Assembly (NCBI RefSeq): GCF_000003815.2
Contig: NC_049992.1
Coordinates: forward strand, 6,017,094-6,078,895
Direction: 5' to 3'
DNA from: Branchiostoma floridae
Taxonomy: Eukaryota > Chordata > Leptocardii > Amphioxiformes > Branchiostomatidae
Length of the DNA stretch: 61,802 nt
Each line of letters begins with the position of its first letter. Position 1 is the stretch's first letter. The notes beneath the pieces are model-generated. The model made no database searches and had not been told where the DNA came from. It worked only from the letters and a program-made list of their open reading frames with translations. This document shows, one piece after another, positions 34,910-45,749 of this stretch. The position numbers were made by a program, and so were the translations under genes.

Positions 34910-35670
34910 ATATTTACGCTCTACACTCATGTTAGTATTTTAGGAATCTTAAAACCTGCTACGCAGGCTTCTGCTTGTCAAAAACACCGGATGTCTTCAG
35001 TGACAAAAGGGATCTTCATATTGGATCTGGGCGCTTTTCTAAGCCTTATGAAGACTTTAAACCATCATCTGTGATTGACGTTTCCTGTAGATGGTAGAAT
35101 GCATAATTACACGATCCCTTCGTTGAGATCTGGATCCCTGTGGTCTTGACATTTCATGACTCAAAGGCTTTCATGAAATAAATTGATTCAGATAAACCTT
35201 CATTTGTTTCATGCTTAATAGGGATGAGGGTGATGATGGCAGATGTACATGTATGATTGGGATAGAACATTCTGTGTGGTTCAAATTGACTTCATTAATG
35301 ACGATGAAACTGAGCGGGTAGAAGATACTTGAAGAAAAACCTGAAACAAGCAAGGGGAGCCTGAAATACAAAAACAAGGTAAACTCATATAATATTTTTT
35401 GGAAAATAACAACGTAAGCAAAAAATTATAACTAAACTTTTCAGCACATTTTTTTTTACATTTTAAGTTGTTGTTTTTTTCAGTACATTTTTACATTTTC
35501 GAGGTATTTACGTTGGAGTATTTTCATTTTATTGAAACCCCTGTTAAAAATTTTAGGGTTATTTTTTCCCTTCAGTTCTAAATTAGATCGTTATTTCTGG
35601 ATATTTGTAGTATGATGCCCAACGAATAGACTAAAAAGGAGTCTTTAGGGTGGGAAAATCGGCAGTAGAA
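34910..35670. other. No supported gene
   Basis: AT-rich sequence; nothing recognised. Confidence 0.45.
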
Positions 35671-35944
35671 ATTTGTACCGGTGTGACAGCGTTTTCGCCC
35701 CCCCGTGATATCGCCCCCCCGGGGGCAAAATCATTAGTGTTTTCGCCCCCCCCCCCCCCGGGGCAGGATCACTAGCGATTTCGCCCCCCCATCTCGCCCC
35801 CCTCTGGTGATTTCGCCCCCCCTCCCGGGGCGAAATCGCTAGTGATATCGCCCCCCTCCCGGGGCGAAATCGCTAGTGATATCGCCCCCCCCCCTCCTCC
35901 CGGGGCGAAATCGCTAGTGATATCGCCCCCCCCCCCTTCCCTTC

Positions 35945-36640
35945 CATGTGTATTTACCTGTTAGTATTCTAACAGCAGAGGAACAGGTGCGCATAGCTGT
36001 TAATGAGAAGTGTGTATTTACCTGTTAGTATTCTAACAGCAGAGGAACAGGTGCGCGTAGCTGTTAATGAGAAGTGTGTATTTACCTGTTAGTATTCTAA
36101 CAGCAGAGGAACAGGTGCGCATAGCTGTTAATGAGAAGTGGTATTACCNNNNNNNNNNNNNNNNNNNNNNNNNNNNNNNNNNNNNNNNNNNNNNNNNNNN
36201 NNNNNNNNNNNNNNNNNNNNNNNNNNNNNNNNNNNNNNNNNNNNNNNNNNNNNNNNNNNNNNNNNNNNNNNNNNNNNNNNNNNNNNNNNNNNNNNNNNNN
36301 NNNNNNNNNNNNNNCTGTATATTGATAATCCTATATTTACCCGTTAGTTTTGAACTCCAGAACAGCCCAGGAACAGGTGTGTTTACCTGTATGTTGATTA
36401 GCATGTATTTACCTGTTGGTTTTGTTTCAATTCGGATACAGTTGTGTATTGAACACCGGTTAGTATTATCAGCACAGGAACAGGTGTGCTTACCTGTACA
36501 TGTATGTTGATAAGGATGTATTTAGCTGTTAGTTTTGAACATCACAATTTGTTTCAACTCATAGACAGGTGTGTATACCTCTGTGCTGATTGGCAAATAT
36601 TTACCAGTTTTGTTACAACTCAGCAACAGGTGTGTTGATA
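35945..36640 (+). repeat. 64-bp satellite inside the 1.5-kb element
   Basis: Three nearly identical 64-bp units start at 35951, 36015 and 36079 (TATTTACCTGTTAGTATTCT ... AGAGGAACAGGTGCGC). After the gap, diverged units continue to about 36640 (TTTACCTGT and AACAGGTGTG phrases). Each unit holds inverted ACCTGTTAG/TAACAG and an E-box CAGGTG. Confidence 0.88.
36149..36314. other. Assembly gap (166 N)
   Basis: Undetermined bases inside the 64-bp satellite. The true unit number is unknown. Frames spanning it are meaningless. Confidence 0.99.
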
Positions 36641-36923
36641 TGCATATGTTAATATACGTTCGTGATGTTAATAAAAGTCACCACAAATTCACAACAAAAA
36701 TGTATCTGTTTTATTTCAATGCAAAGTGGTAGGATCGGCTTCACAGGTACTGTATCTCATCTTAACATACTAAGGTGTCACGTATATATAGATACCAGGT
36801 AACAGACTATATACGTTACATCCAAGTACCATATTGTTCCAGGTAGCTCGATTAATATGCAGTAACAAGCTGCAAGTTAAGTATCTTAAGGCTATGTAAA
36901 AAAGTAGGTAAATATATACAAAA

Positions 36924-36924
<1 letters not shown>

Positions 36925-36970
<46 letters not shown>
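36925..36970. repeat. (TA)n microsatellite
   Basis: About 45 bases of alternating TA, bounded by the direct repeat CAAAAGAA/CAAAAGTAGGTA. It lies within the 1.5-kb element. Confidence 0.95.
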
Positions 36971-36972
<2 letters not shown>

Positions 36973-37184
36973 AAAGTAGGTAACAAGACAGTGCTAATCA
37001 TTATCACAGCAATAAGGTTAAGATTCAACCGAACACTCTAGAAAACGGGAAGGATATTCCTAGGGGGGGCGAAAACGCTGGGATGGGGGGGAGGGCGAAA
37101 ACGCCAGAGGGGGGCGAAAACGCTAGCGATCCCGGGGGGGCGAGATCGCGGGGGGGGGGCGAGATCGCTGTCACACCGGAAAGA

Positions 37185-39730
37185 TAACAAAAACGATTTT
37201 GACCAAATTTGGTGAGTTTTGTATATAAGAACACAGGTTTGTACTGAACACACATGTCCCTTCGTGAAGCAGAGAATCTGATTCAGAATAACAAGCAGAC
37301 TTTAGTGCCAGTGTTAGATAAATTCAAACATGAACAAATTAACAGCAATTAGATACAAATAATGCGAATCAGAAACCAATTTGAAGTTCATTATATAACT
37401 TTTAAACATATTCCAAATTCCAAAAAAATGGAATCAATTGTGAAAAACATATTGTAATTTCTTAGTGATAAATGGTAGGAATTTCATTGTTGTAGCATTT
37501 GGAAGCTTTGTAACTTTGCACATTATGATTTATGAAATCAATGCCTCATTTCCATACTTCTGAGTAAATGCTACAATAATCATCTTTTTGCAGACTGCGA
37601 GTCTTTTATAGTTCAAGCAACTTGTTTTGTCTTTGTTTGGTCTGTACATATGTCTTTGTACATTTTCTCCAAGCAGATGTTGATGGGGAAAATCGTGAAT
37701 TTTTCCTTACATGTCGTTTTTTCCCGTCAGCTATCATCACAAAAAAAGGAACATTAAAGGTAAGGATTTTCTATATCAACCTCTGCTCGAAGAGTATTTT
37801 CACATATGACAAGTTTCATGTTTCATCAGTTTGATGGTTTGGATCCTAGTGCGCCAAATAAATCGTTTTGATTCGGACATCTCAGAACAACATTCAAGAC
37901 GACGTCTACAGATAAAAGAACTGACCCAAAGACCAGGGGCATCGCAGTTTGATGTATAGATTTTCCTTCTTTATCGTAATCGCCACATGTGCCTTTCTGA
38001 CGTCTCTGAACCTAGACACAGTCTTACAGTCCCTTGTTGAGGTAAAGGTCTTCAGTAGGTCAGGAACTTTCTGTCAATTAGACGAAAAGAACAACGTCCG
38101 CCCTTCATCAGTTTTGTACCACCTGGTGTCCGCGTGTGTTTGCCCTTACTGAGGTCTAAGGGTGAGCAAAACACCTACAAGAAGGCGGAAGTCTTAAAAG
38201 TGGTGGGTTGAATCTTTCAGATAAAGTCAAGTTTGAAACAGAAGGTCATCAAGAGAGATGATGATGATAACAAAAGTAAACCGATGTTCGTCTAACATCG
38301 GATTCTGACGGTTGAAAGCTGAATTCTTGTAAAAATAACTTGGTAATACATGCAACTTCTCAAATATCCATGTGTATACGATTATTGTTATATGTTTGAC
38401 TATATTTGTAATAGTCTTGTTTTTACCTCCATGACAAACGAAGCCTTGATTTTGGGTTTGTCTTTGTTAATGTTTTCGGACATTTGCGATCAATATAATT
38501 TAAGAGTCTATTTGGTATGTGAGTAGATATTGGGAAGAAGGTCGAGTATGGGCTCCCTGATGGCTTTTCTTTGTACTGCAGCGAGTTTTTGAGCGATCAT
38601 TGTATATTTTTAACTGGACATAATTTTTTTAATGCTTTGTTGCATGGCATTCCGAAATTGTATTTTTTGTATGTATGTTTACGTTTAGGTTCTATTGATA
38701 CTTGTTTTTTTTTTTATTAAAAAATACAATAAATATATGGTTACTACAGGTGAATGAAGGCTGTATATTTCGTTATTTTGCAGGATGAATAGTAATTAAA
38801 AGTACATTTGTATTTGAGTGTAGTTTCACATTTTAAGTGTCAGTATTTTCATAGAGAGAAAGGCACAACATTTATTGTAATTTCAATAAAGACCGCATAC
38901 TTGTAGGAGGAGCTGCTGTAGGAGCCATTGTCTTTAGAAAGGAAATATGATTGCGTCATGGAAATTTGTTGTTAATGTGATAGCTCACGAATGCCTCCTT
39001 GCGTTTGGCATTGTTACTGCATCAGAAAGATGATGTCGGAGCTAATCATGTGTGCGTGTTGTGTGTGAAGAAAATATTATCATGCATAATTACACCAGTT
39101 CATGTCATCATCTTGCTTTCGTTTGGACACACGTTGGTCTTTGTAATGTGGATCAACTTGTACCATAGATGGTACCACAAGTTGTTTTCGGCTGTAAACA
39201 TTTTGTAAATTATTTCTTAGCACATATCAAAGAGGCGTGGTAATGTTCAACCGTCGGTACTGGGAATTTGACATAAAAGCAAATAATTACAAGAGATCAA
39301 TAGGAATGATACCTTGAAGTTAGAGTTTTATAAGTAGCATACATAACTGTTAATTACTTATTGGCGGTTGCGAAAGGCAAACATGTATGCTTTAGTGGTG
39401 TTTATTTTGTTGGCAATAATGATTATGGTCGCCCAACAATCGAATTTCACTTAAACCTTCCTGTCTTTGTTGTAAAGAAATAGTTTTCAAATGGTGTTTT
39501 ATTGTTTATTTTAGTTCTGCCTTGAATAAAACAATAGCATTTCCATATTATGCTTTTGGTTAAAGGAAACAGCATGAAATACTAGGAGGGTCATTATATT
39601 TTGGCATGAACACGTACCCGAAAAATGATAACAATGATTTTTATTATTAGATATCCTTGCCATATCTATCTGAAGTGTTTGATCGTTGTTTGTGTTGTCT
39701 ATGGTTGTTCTTTATTATATTCTTTGTTAT
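37185..39730. other. Intergenic between the two hormone loci; no supported gene
   Basis: AT-rich, with short frames only (for example 37622-37834 and 37949-38152), none with a recognised motif. Confidence 0.45.
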
Positions 39731-39737
39731 GTTCTTC

Positions 39738-39950
39738 TATTCACTACAAATCACCCGGACGGAGGCCTGGCGAACCTTCGTGTCGTATCAGCCATATGGT
39801 GATTTACACAATTCACCATGCCCCGGAGAGGAGATAGGCGCCGCCAGGGGACTAAAATGCGTATTGATACAGCATAACACGTTGTGCTGTCCCTACGGCT
39901 GATTAAAAGGCCATGGGACGAACGAATGAATGACTGAATGAATTAATGTT
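39738..39950 (+). mobile_element. Probable retroposon fragment with GAAT-repeat tail
   Basis: A GC-rich block (ACGGAGGCCTGGCGAACC, CCCCGGAGAGGAGATAGGCG, GTGCTGTCCCTACGGCTG) in AT-rich surroundings is followed by AAAAGGCCATGGGACGAACG and an imperfect GAATGAAT tail. That is the layout of a retroposed element; the GTCCCTACGGC phrase also occurs in the SINE tails. Confidence 0.5.
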
Positions 39951-39954
39951 CTTC

Positions 39955-41075
39955 TAAATTACTCTAATAAATCTTCTTACCTAAAGCTCTTCTTGGCCTC
40001 TATTTTTTGAAAGACTGCTGTAAGATCTTTTTTTAAGGATACTGGCATCTATTTGCTTTCTACTCTCTGGTTGCTTAGTTTTGCCGGTAAATACCATGTG
40101 ACGGAAACCCAAGAGTTATCAGAAAACAGTGGAGTCTATAGCGGAAAAGTGGAGTTTACAAAAGAGTCCTATAATGTTACTCGCAGAGAGGTATCGAGTC
40201 GAATCTGTCGTGCTCGCCCTGGGTTTCTACATTAAACGACTGCATTACATGGACGTTATAATTACTCCAATGCCTGTTCCGTGTCCGTATTTATATCGCC
40301 TGTATCACCACTCTTCGGCGTAACACATCTAGTTCGCAGTTACGCGGCACCGAACGACCCGTCACACCTAAATTATGCACATCTATCTGTACGTGTTCCT
40401 TTAAACCATCTAGTAAAGATGTCCCTACTTTTCTTGGTGATAACACATTTTACTCCACGATATTTCTGGAAAAATACCAATTTTTGAAGATATCAGACTA
40501 GTTCTTAAAGGCATGACTGTTTCTTGTTCTTTTTTTGAGCTGGTATCAAATACTTGCCAGTCGGTACGTCTACCAGTTTATTGGTCATTTTTTACATCAT
40601 GCAAAGTCTGGACATTTTTTCTTCAATTTTCAAGTGTCATCCACTGCAGTTCTGTTTTCACTTTGGTAACACTATAGCTAGCATCCCTGCTGTAGTTGTT
40701 TGTACAGAATTTGACAGCTCGGTTCTGTACTCTTTCTGTTACCTTCGGAAGAGGGGGTTCAATTCCGGGGCACTGTTTGTGTATTTGTGTCCGCATCTAT
40801 TACGCAAGATCCTCTTAATGGATTTTATTCTACCTTTCACATGTTGCTAGTTATTGAGGGACCGATGTGATTTAGGGCACTGTCGTAGTATCCTATGATA
40901 CTACAGTGTTGTAAATATATATATCGACACCCCCATCTTGGAAGTAGTACGGTACTGACAATAATGCACTGTTGTCTGTGTAATGGGCAGCATTTGTTTC
41001 GCTCGACATCCGTCCTGTGTTATTAGTTCTGTTTTTTGACGACGCCTTTGACGACGCCTCAGGGGAGTCGTCAGG
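39955..41075. other. No supported gene; one near-perfect hairpin
   Basis: A hairpin at 40878-40910 (GTAGTATC and GATACTAC arms, extended by CACTGT/AGTG) is the only structure. The frames at 40053-40850 have no recognised motif. Confidence 0.4.
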
Positions 41076-41080
41076 TGGTA

Positions 41081-41400
41081 TATATTGCATTCAGTCTGCA
41101 AAAATTCTAGGAATTGCACAGGCATTTTCCCTAGAATGCTAGTACTCCACAACAGTATGCTGGGTATGCAAGTCCCCCCCCCCCCTAAATCTGTTCTAGA
41201 TGTATCTTTGGTATACAATGATGGAAGATTTAGGTCACCATATATTGCATTCAGTCTGCAAAAATTCTAGAAATTGCACAGGCATTTTTCCAAGAATGCT
41301 AGTACTCCACAACAGTATGCTGGGTATGCAAGTCCCCCCCCCCCCTAAATCTGTTCCAGATGTATCTCTGGTATGCAATGGAAGATTTAGGTTACCATTG
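41081..41400 (+). repeat. Tandem duplication, two units of 160 bp
   Basis: TATATTGCATTCAGTCTGCA starts both units (41081 and 41241). They are about 95 percent identical by eye, including a C-run near the centre. A recent duplication; both frames through it are the same shadow. Confidence 0.95.
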
Positions 41401-41729
41401 TGCTGTACTGGGGATAGTACATTTCTGTTGGCTGTAGGTTTATGTTACAGGTGGGCTAGTATATTGTGCCAGGGATAGTGCGACAGGGAAGTTCCAGTCT
41501 ATTTTTGATTTGAGCTGTATTGTTCTTGTTGTGTGTGGCAAGAACAAGGGATTACAATGATAGATAGATACCTGTAGATGTATGTATGAAATGAAACTAC
41601 AACTTTTTCTTCAGATCAGCATTAGAAAGCTGTGTATTTGGAATCAAATACAACTATCTGTAACTTCAAGGCCTGTCAATAACAATTTTTAAAAACGGAA
41701 GACAGAGAAACTGTACATTTTATAGATGC

Positions 41730-41735
41730 TTTATT
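41730..41735 (-). terminator. Candidate poly(A) signal of the repetitive neuropeptide gene
   Basis: On the minus strand AATAAA lies about 585 bases after the stop codon at 42318-42320, giving a plausible 3' UTR. Other AT-rich hexamers exist nearby, so exact usage is uncertain. Confidence 0.4.
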
Positions 41736-42317
41736 CTTCTATTCAACGAAGAATATTGGTCTAACTTCGCACATGATTTGCCACGAACACTTCATTATGT
41801 ACAATTTAGACCAGAATGATTTCCCAGCTTCGTCATAAATCCATTTCATGAAATAGACACATGTCTTGTTTAATAGTTAATCTTTTACATCATTTGAATA
41901 TAAAGCTTCATTTCTGCCTTCTACAGTGAAGCAACTAAGTCTATGAACACCTCAGCTTGTTACGGCCAGCTGCGTAATTAATGTAATTCTATAACTGATG
42001 TTTGCCTCTATGATAAAGTCTACCCATTGTGAGAAGGTATGCCATTGTCGAACCTTTATGTATCTATATGATAATTCATTCTAGACTGAGAATTTCTGTA
42101 TTAATTGATCTTCTGTCTTAATTGATGAAATTCTATTGTTGTCCGGTAGCTTTATCCTTAGATTGTTTGCTTTTTACTGACTCACTGTTGAGAACCTGTT
42201 CATGCGAATGTAGATATGCTTGAATCGTTTACGCCGGCAAGATTTTCTTCACTCCTGACATTAATACTGGTGTTTCTGTGGTGGACGTTTGTTTTCCTCG
42301 CTGTGCCGTTGTGACCA

Positions 42318-43562
42318 TTACTCCATTCGCCTGGGGCCTTTGTCGGAATTCGTGGTTTGGTCAGACGTCATCTCGTCTCTCTTCTGGTAATCGCCATTTT
42401 CGATAGGAGACAGGACTCCTCTCTTCTTCTTGCCGAAACAGATAGAATCACTCGGGTCCCATAGACACTTCACATCCTCATCGGACCCCTCTGCGGCTTC
42501 TTCCTCTTCGAGCTTCCTGATGGCGTTGATGGCCGAATCGTAGGCGTCGTTTTCGAGAGCCGATTCGTAAGCCTCGGCTTCGTCGGAGCTTGATCTCTGG
42601 ACATACTCTGGATTCGGGAACGCCAACCTCTTGAGTTGACCGTTTTCGATAGGACTGAGCAGCGGCAACCTCTTAAACTGACCGTTCTCCATCGGGTGTA
42701 GCGGGGAGGAGCGCTTCCCAGGAAAGCCGTTTCCAAGTGCGTCGCAAGTACCGTCAACGCTGCAGTCGTACTGCCTCCTGCGCTCCAGGCCTGTTGGGTA
42801 CAGCCGTTTGCCTTGTCCGTTGACGATGGGACTTAGGGGGTCCCGTTTGCCTTGTCCGTTGGATATGGGACTTAGGGGGTCACGTTTGCCTTGTCCGTTG
42901 GAGATAGGGCTAAGGGGGTCTCGTTTGCCTTGTCCGTTGACGATGGGACTTAGGGGGTCTCGTTTGCCTTGTCCGTTGACGATGGGACTTAGGGGGTCTC
43001 GTTTGCCTTGTCCGTTGACGATGGGACTTAGGGGATCTCGTTTGCCTTGGCCATTGACGATGGGGCTTAGGGGGTCTCGTTTGCCTTGACCATTGACGAT
43101 GGGACTTAGGGGGTCTCGTTTGCCTTGACCATTGACGATGGGACTTAGGGGGTCTCGTTTGCCTTGTCCATTGACGATGGGACTTAGGGGGTCTCGTTTG
43201 CCTTGCCCGTTGACGATGGGACTTAGGGGGTCTCTCTTACCTTGCCCGTTGACGATGGGGCTTAGTGGGTCTCTCTTACCTTGTCCGTTGACGATGGGAC
43301 TTAGGGGGTCTCGTTTGCCTTGCCCGTTGGAGATAGGGCTAAGGGGGTCGCGTTTGCCTTGCCCGTTGGAGATAGGGCTTAGGGGGTCGCGTTTGCCTTG
43401 CCCGTTGACGATAGGACTTAGGGGGTCTCGCTTCAGCCATCTCTTGTACTGTCCATTTTCGATGGGGTCCAGTGGTGTTCTCTTGAAGAAGTAGATCGGG
43501 GCAGATCTTTTCACTACCTGTTTCAATGTAGCGCTGTCTCCGTTACCTTCTTGGTCGATTTC
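42318..43562 (-). CDS. Repetitive neuropeptide precursor, main exon
   Basis: I do not recognise the family. This exon encodes residues 27-440 of a predicted 440-residue precursor and carries every mature peptide. Residues 72-279 are 16 tandem 13-residue units DPLSPI[V/S]NGQGKR, of which 12 have Val and 4 have Ser. Each GKR supplies the Gly for amidation and a dibasic cleavage site, so the product would be DPLSPI[V/S]NGQ-amide. Diverged relatives without the amidation Gly flank the array: TPLDPIENGQY before it, then SSPLHPMENGQF, LPLLSPIENGQL and GVLSPIENGDYQ after it. Two cysteine-pair peptides are also present. QYDCSVDGTCDALGNGFPG-KR spans residues 290-310, and KCLWDPSDSICFG-KKKR spans 391-407; both have an amidation Gly. 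An acidic spacer covers residues 350-390. The acceptor is TTGTTCTTTAG|GAAATC (exon start at 43562, phase 0). The DNA units are 39 bp and nearly identical. Processing in the regulated secretory pathway is inferred from the motifs. Confidence 0.93.
   Translation of the reverse strand, partial: EIDQEGNGDSATLKQVVKRSAPIYFFKRTPLDPIENGQYKRWLKRDPLSPIVNGQGKRDPLSPISNGQGKRDPLSPISNGQGKRDPLSPIVNGQGKRDPLSPIVNGQGKRDPLSPIVNGQGKRDPLSPIVNGQGKRDPLSPIVNGQGKRDPLSPIVNGQGKRDPLSPIVNGQGKRDPLSPIVNGQGKRDPLSPIVNGQGKRDPLSPIVNGQGKRDPLSPISNGQGKRDPLSPISNGQGKRDPLSPIVNGQGKRLYPTGLERRRQYDCSVDGTCDALGNGFPGKRSSPLHPMENGQFKRLPLLSPIENGQLKRLAFPNPEYVQRSSSDEAEAYESALENDAYDSAINAIRKLEEEEAAEGSDEDVKCLWDPSDSICFGKKKRGVLSPIENGDYQKRDEMTSDQTTNSDKGPRRME
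42808..43431 (-). repeat. 39-bp coding tandem repeat, 16 units
   Basis: The neuropeptide array is an in-frame minisatellite of 16 units of 39 bp. Unit type along the coding direction is V,S,S, then ten V, then S,S,V. Within types the units differ by only a few, mostly synonymous bases, which points to recent unequal exchange or gene conversion. The long open frames on the opposite strand here are shadows of this repeat, not genes. Confidence 0.97.
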
Positions 43563-43658
43563 CTAAAGAACAACATTGCAATGAACAGTTAAATTTATGA
43601 TCATACACAGGCATTAAAAATGTTCCTTATTCAGAAGACTTAACTTTGGATGAACGCC

Positions 43659-44476
43659 TAATACCCGTCTCACATTATATACGATCTTCGGACGTACTTC
43701 GCGATCGCAGGAAGGTCGGCTGATTTTAAGATCTTAAGATGGTCTTGCGTATTTTTCGCCCAAAACCTGTTCCCCTCACATATAAGCGAGCCTCGTGCGA
43801 TCGACGGTGCATAAATCTATGATAATGAACCTCCCATGACCTCTTGCACGCGGACAAGGGAATACAAAACGTTCCTCAAAAAAGGCAAGAGATCAATAAA
43901 TGTTGTTTATTTTGCTGTCGGAATCTTTTTAACCAATGAATGGAATGCCCGGGCATAATAGAAATGACACAAGAAAGGAAAGTGTGTCACAAAGCCAGCC
44001 TACATACTGCCACAGGGGCCACAATGTTAAATTACCCTCACATTCCCAGAAATTCAATATTTGTAAACAATCGGAAGTCGGGTGAACGTCGCCCGAATGT
44101 CGCCCGACTAACGGGCGTTCGCCATCCGATTTGCGTTCGATGATTAATAACTATGTCTGTGCTCGCCTATCGGTCTTCAATCGTTGGATTGACGCAAGAC
44201 TATTGACCGATACCCTTGCGAGGTACGCACGATTTGCACGCACGATCTGCGACTCGGTAACGAGCTCTGCGATCTCGGAGATCTCCTGCGACTTGTCGCT
44301 TATGTTAAGAACATGTTTCGCTGCACCGCGACCGTCGTAAGACTGAAAATTGCCGGCGATCCCTAAAAATCGCAAGATGATCGTGAGAACACCGGACGTC
44401 TTACTCACGAAAATGTCATTTAGAGCTCGTAAACTAGTCTTCCGATCGAATCGCGCCTAATGTGAGGGGGGTATTA
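43659..44476. mobile_element. 818-bp inverted-repeat element in the neuropeptide intron
   Basis: The ends TAATACCCGTCTCACATTA and TAATGTGAGGGGGGTATTA are inverted repeats with few mismatches. The interior is rich in CGATCG/GCGATCG words, unlike the AT-rich intron, and has no transposase frame. It lies about 100 bases inside the intron upstream of the repeat exon. Confidence 0.72.
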
Positions 44477-44697
44477 GGGTGCGATTACATAGATCGTGCG
44501 ATCGTCGTGCGATCGCTAACTTCGGTCATTTTGGAGGACACAAATGTACCTATCCTGCAAAGTTCAACTGTCTTGGTATACAAATTGATGATTTGGACCC
44601 ATGTCGGTGGTTGGTTTTGTCCCGGGCTGCTTGCTTGAAAATCCTATGGATTTAAAATCGTACGACAATCGCACGACCTATGTGACCGCGCCTTTAG
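44477..44697. mobile_element. 221-bp MITE abutting the previous element
   Basis: The left end GGTGCGATTACATAGATCGT and the right end ACGACCTATGTGACCGCGCC are inverted. Each end is followed inward by CGTGCGAT-type words. It is directly adjacent to the 818-bp element, with the boundary at TTAGGG. Confidence 0.72.
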
Positions 44698-44699
44698 TC

Positions 44700-45740
44700 A
44701 GGTAGAAAGCTAAAACACCAATGCAAGATATTAGTTATTCACCACACGTACTGATCATTTCCCTCGGGTAGCGTAATGAATAACGGAAAGCAGGATACCC
44801 TCAGAACCTAAGTCAATGTCCCAGTGGTTTCACGACGGAAAATTGCGCTTTTATTTGACACAAGCCAGAAAACGAGTGGCCTGTACCATAAGTTGCAATG
44901 GACCTATGTATACTGTACAAGAAGACTCCAAATCAAATATGCTCCATCGTTGGTCATACTCATGATACGTGTGTCTGCTTTGTAATACATTGTACTGATC
45001 AATGCCCACAGACTAATACAATTCCATGCATACGGCAGCACAGTCCGAAAAGTTCAGAAGAAACTTCTAGAGGCCTTAAAAAAGAAAACATTATAGCAAA
45101 GACATCTATCTGTCTATATTAATCTCCCTCATGTTGGCTCTCAATTTGATCAGCCTATCGCCAAGGAGGAGACCTTACCCAAGTAACAAGTGTCAATGAT
45201 CGCATTTCCCAATTATGCTTTTCTGGGCATCTGTAGCTAAGTAGTACGCATATGAATGGTTTGCTTGTCTCTTTAGTCTTAGCTCTTTTAGCATGAGTAT
45301 TCTATCATCTGCGACAACAGAAACAAGCTGCACAGATCCAAAGGTCTTGAAAAATTGCAGAGTACTCTCACATAAATCTCGTTAGCCTTTTGAGGCGTTC
45401 TTGGCGAAGTCTGAAACACACGATGTTATTGATTTTTACTCAAGAAGGATTATCTAAGCACTGTTAAAAGGAGGAGCATAGGCGCCTCATTTCCATGAGA
45501 AACGTTTAAAAGATAACACGTCACTCTTGAGTTATGGCGAAAGGGTTTGAGCAATCTCCGCAAATGCCGACAGTCAATTTATGTCTGCTTCATTTATACA
45601 TGGTTCGTAGAAGAGAAAAGCGCCGCTCGGAAACGAGGAGTCGAGCTAGCTAGAGTCAGCAGAAATTCTCTCAATTTGCTTCAGGATACGTAACCTGGCC
45701 AAGCACATTAGCTGTTGCTCATGAAAATGGGTAAAGCTAC
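44700..45740. other. Neuropeptide intron; no supported feature
   Basis: No exon with phase-0 borders on the minus strand was found that would need inserting between the signal-peptide exon and the repeat exon. Confidence 0.4.
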
Positions 45741-45749
45741 CATGCCCTT

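Larger units (their letters stand above)
35678..37179. mobile_element. 1.5-kb non-autonomous element with GTGTGACAGCG ends
   Basis: The left end CCGGTGTGACAGCG and the right end CGCTGTCACACCGG are a perfect 14-bp inverted repeat. Both ends continue into arrays of C7-10/G7-10 runs punctuated by TCGCTAGTGATATCGCC-like or GCGAAAACGC words (35690-35935 and 37060-37165). The interior holds a 64-bp satellite, a (TA)n run and an assembly gap, and no coding frame. Superfamily is unknown and no target duplication is clear. Confidence 0.65.

Noticed and set aside
42808-43494. Opposite-strand frames of repeated Pro-Leu-Thr-Met-Gly-Leu-Arg-Gly-Ser units
   Set aside because: Shadow of the minus-strand neuropeptide array; the minus strand has the signal peptide, splice sites and cleavage motifs.
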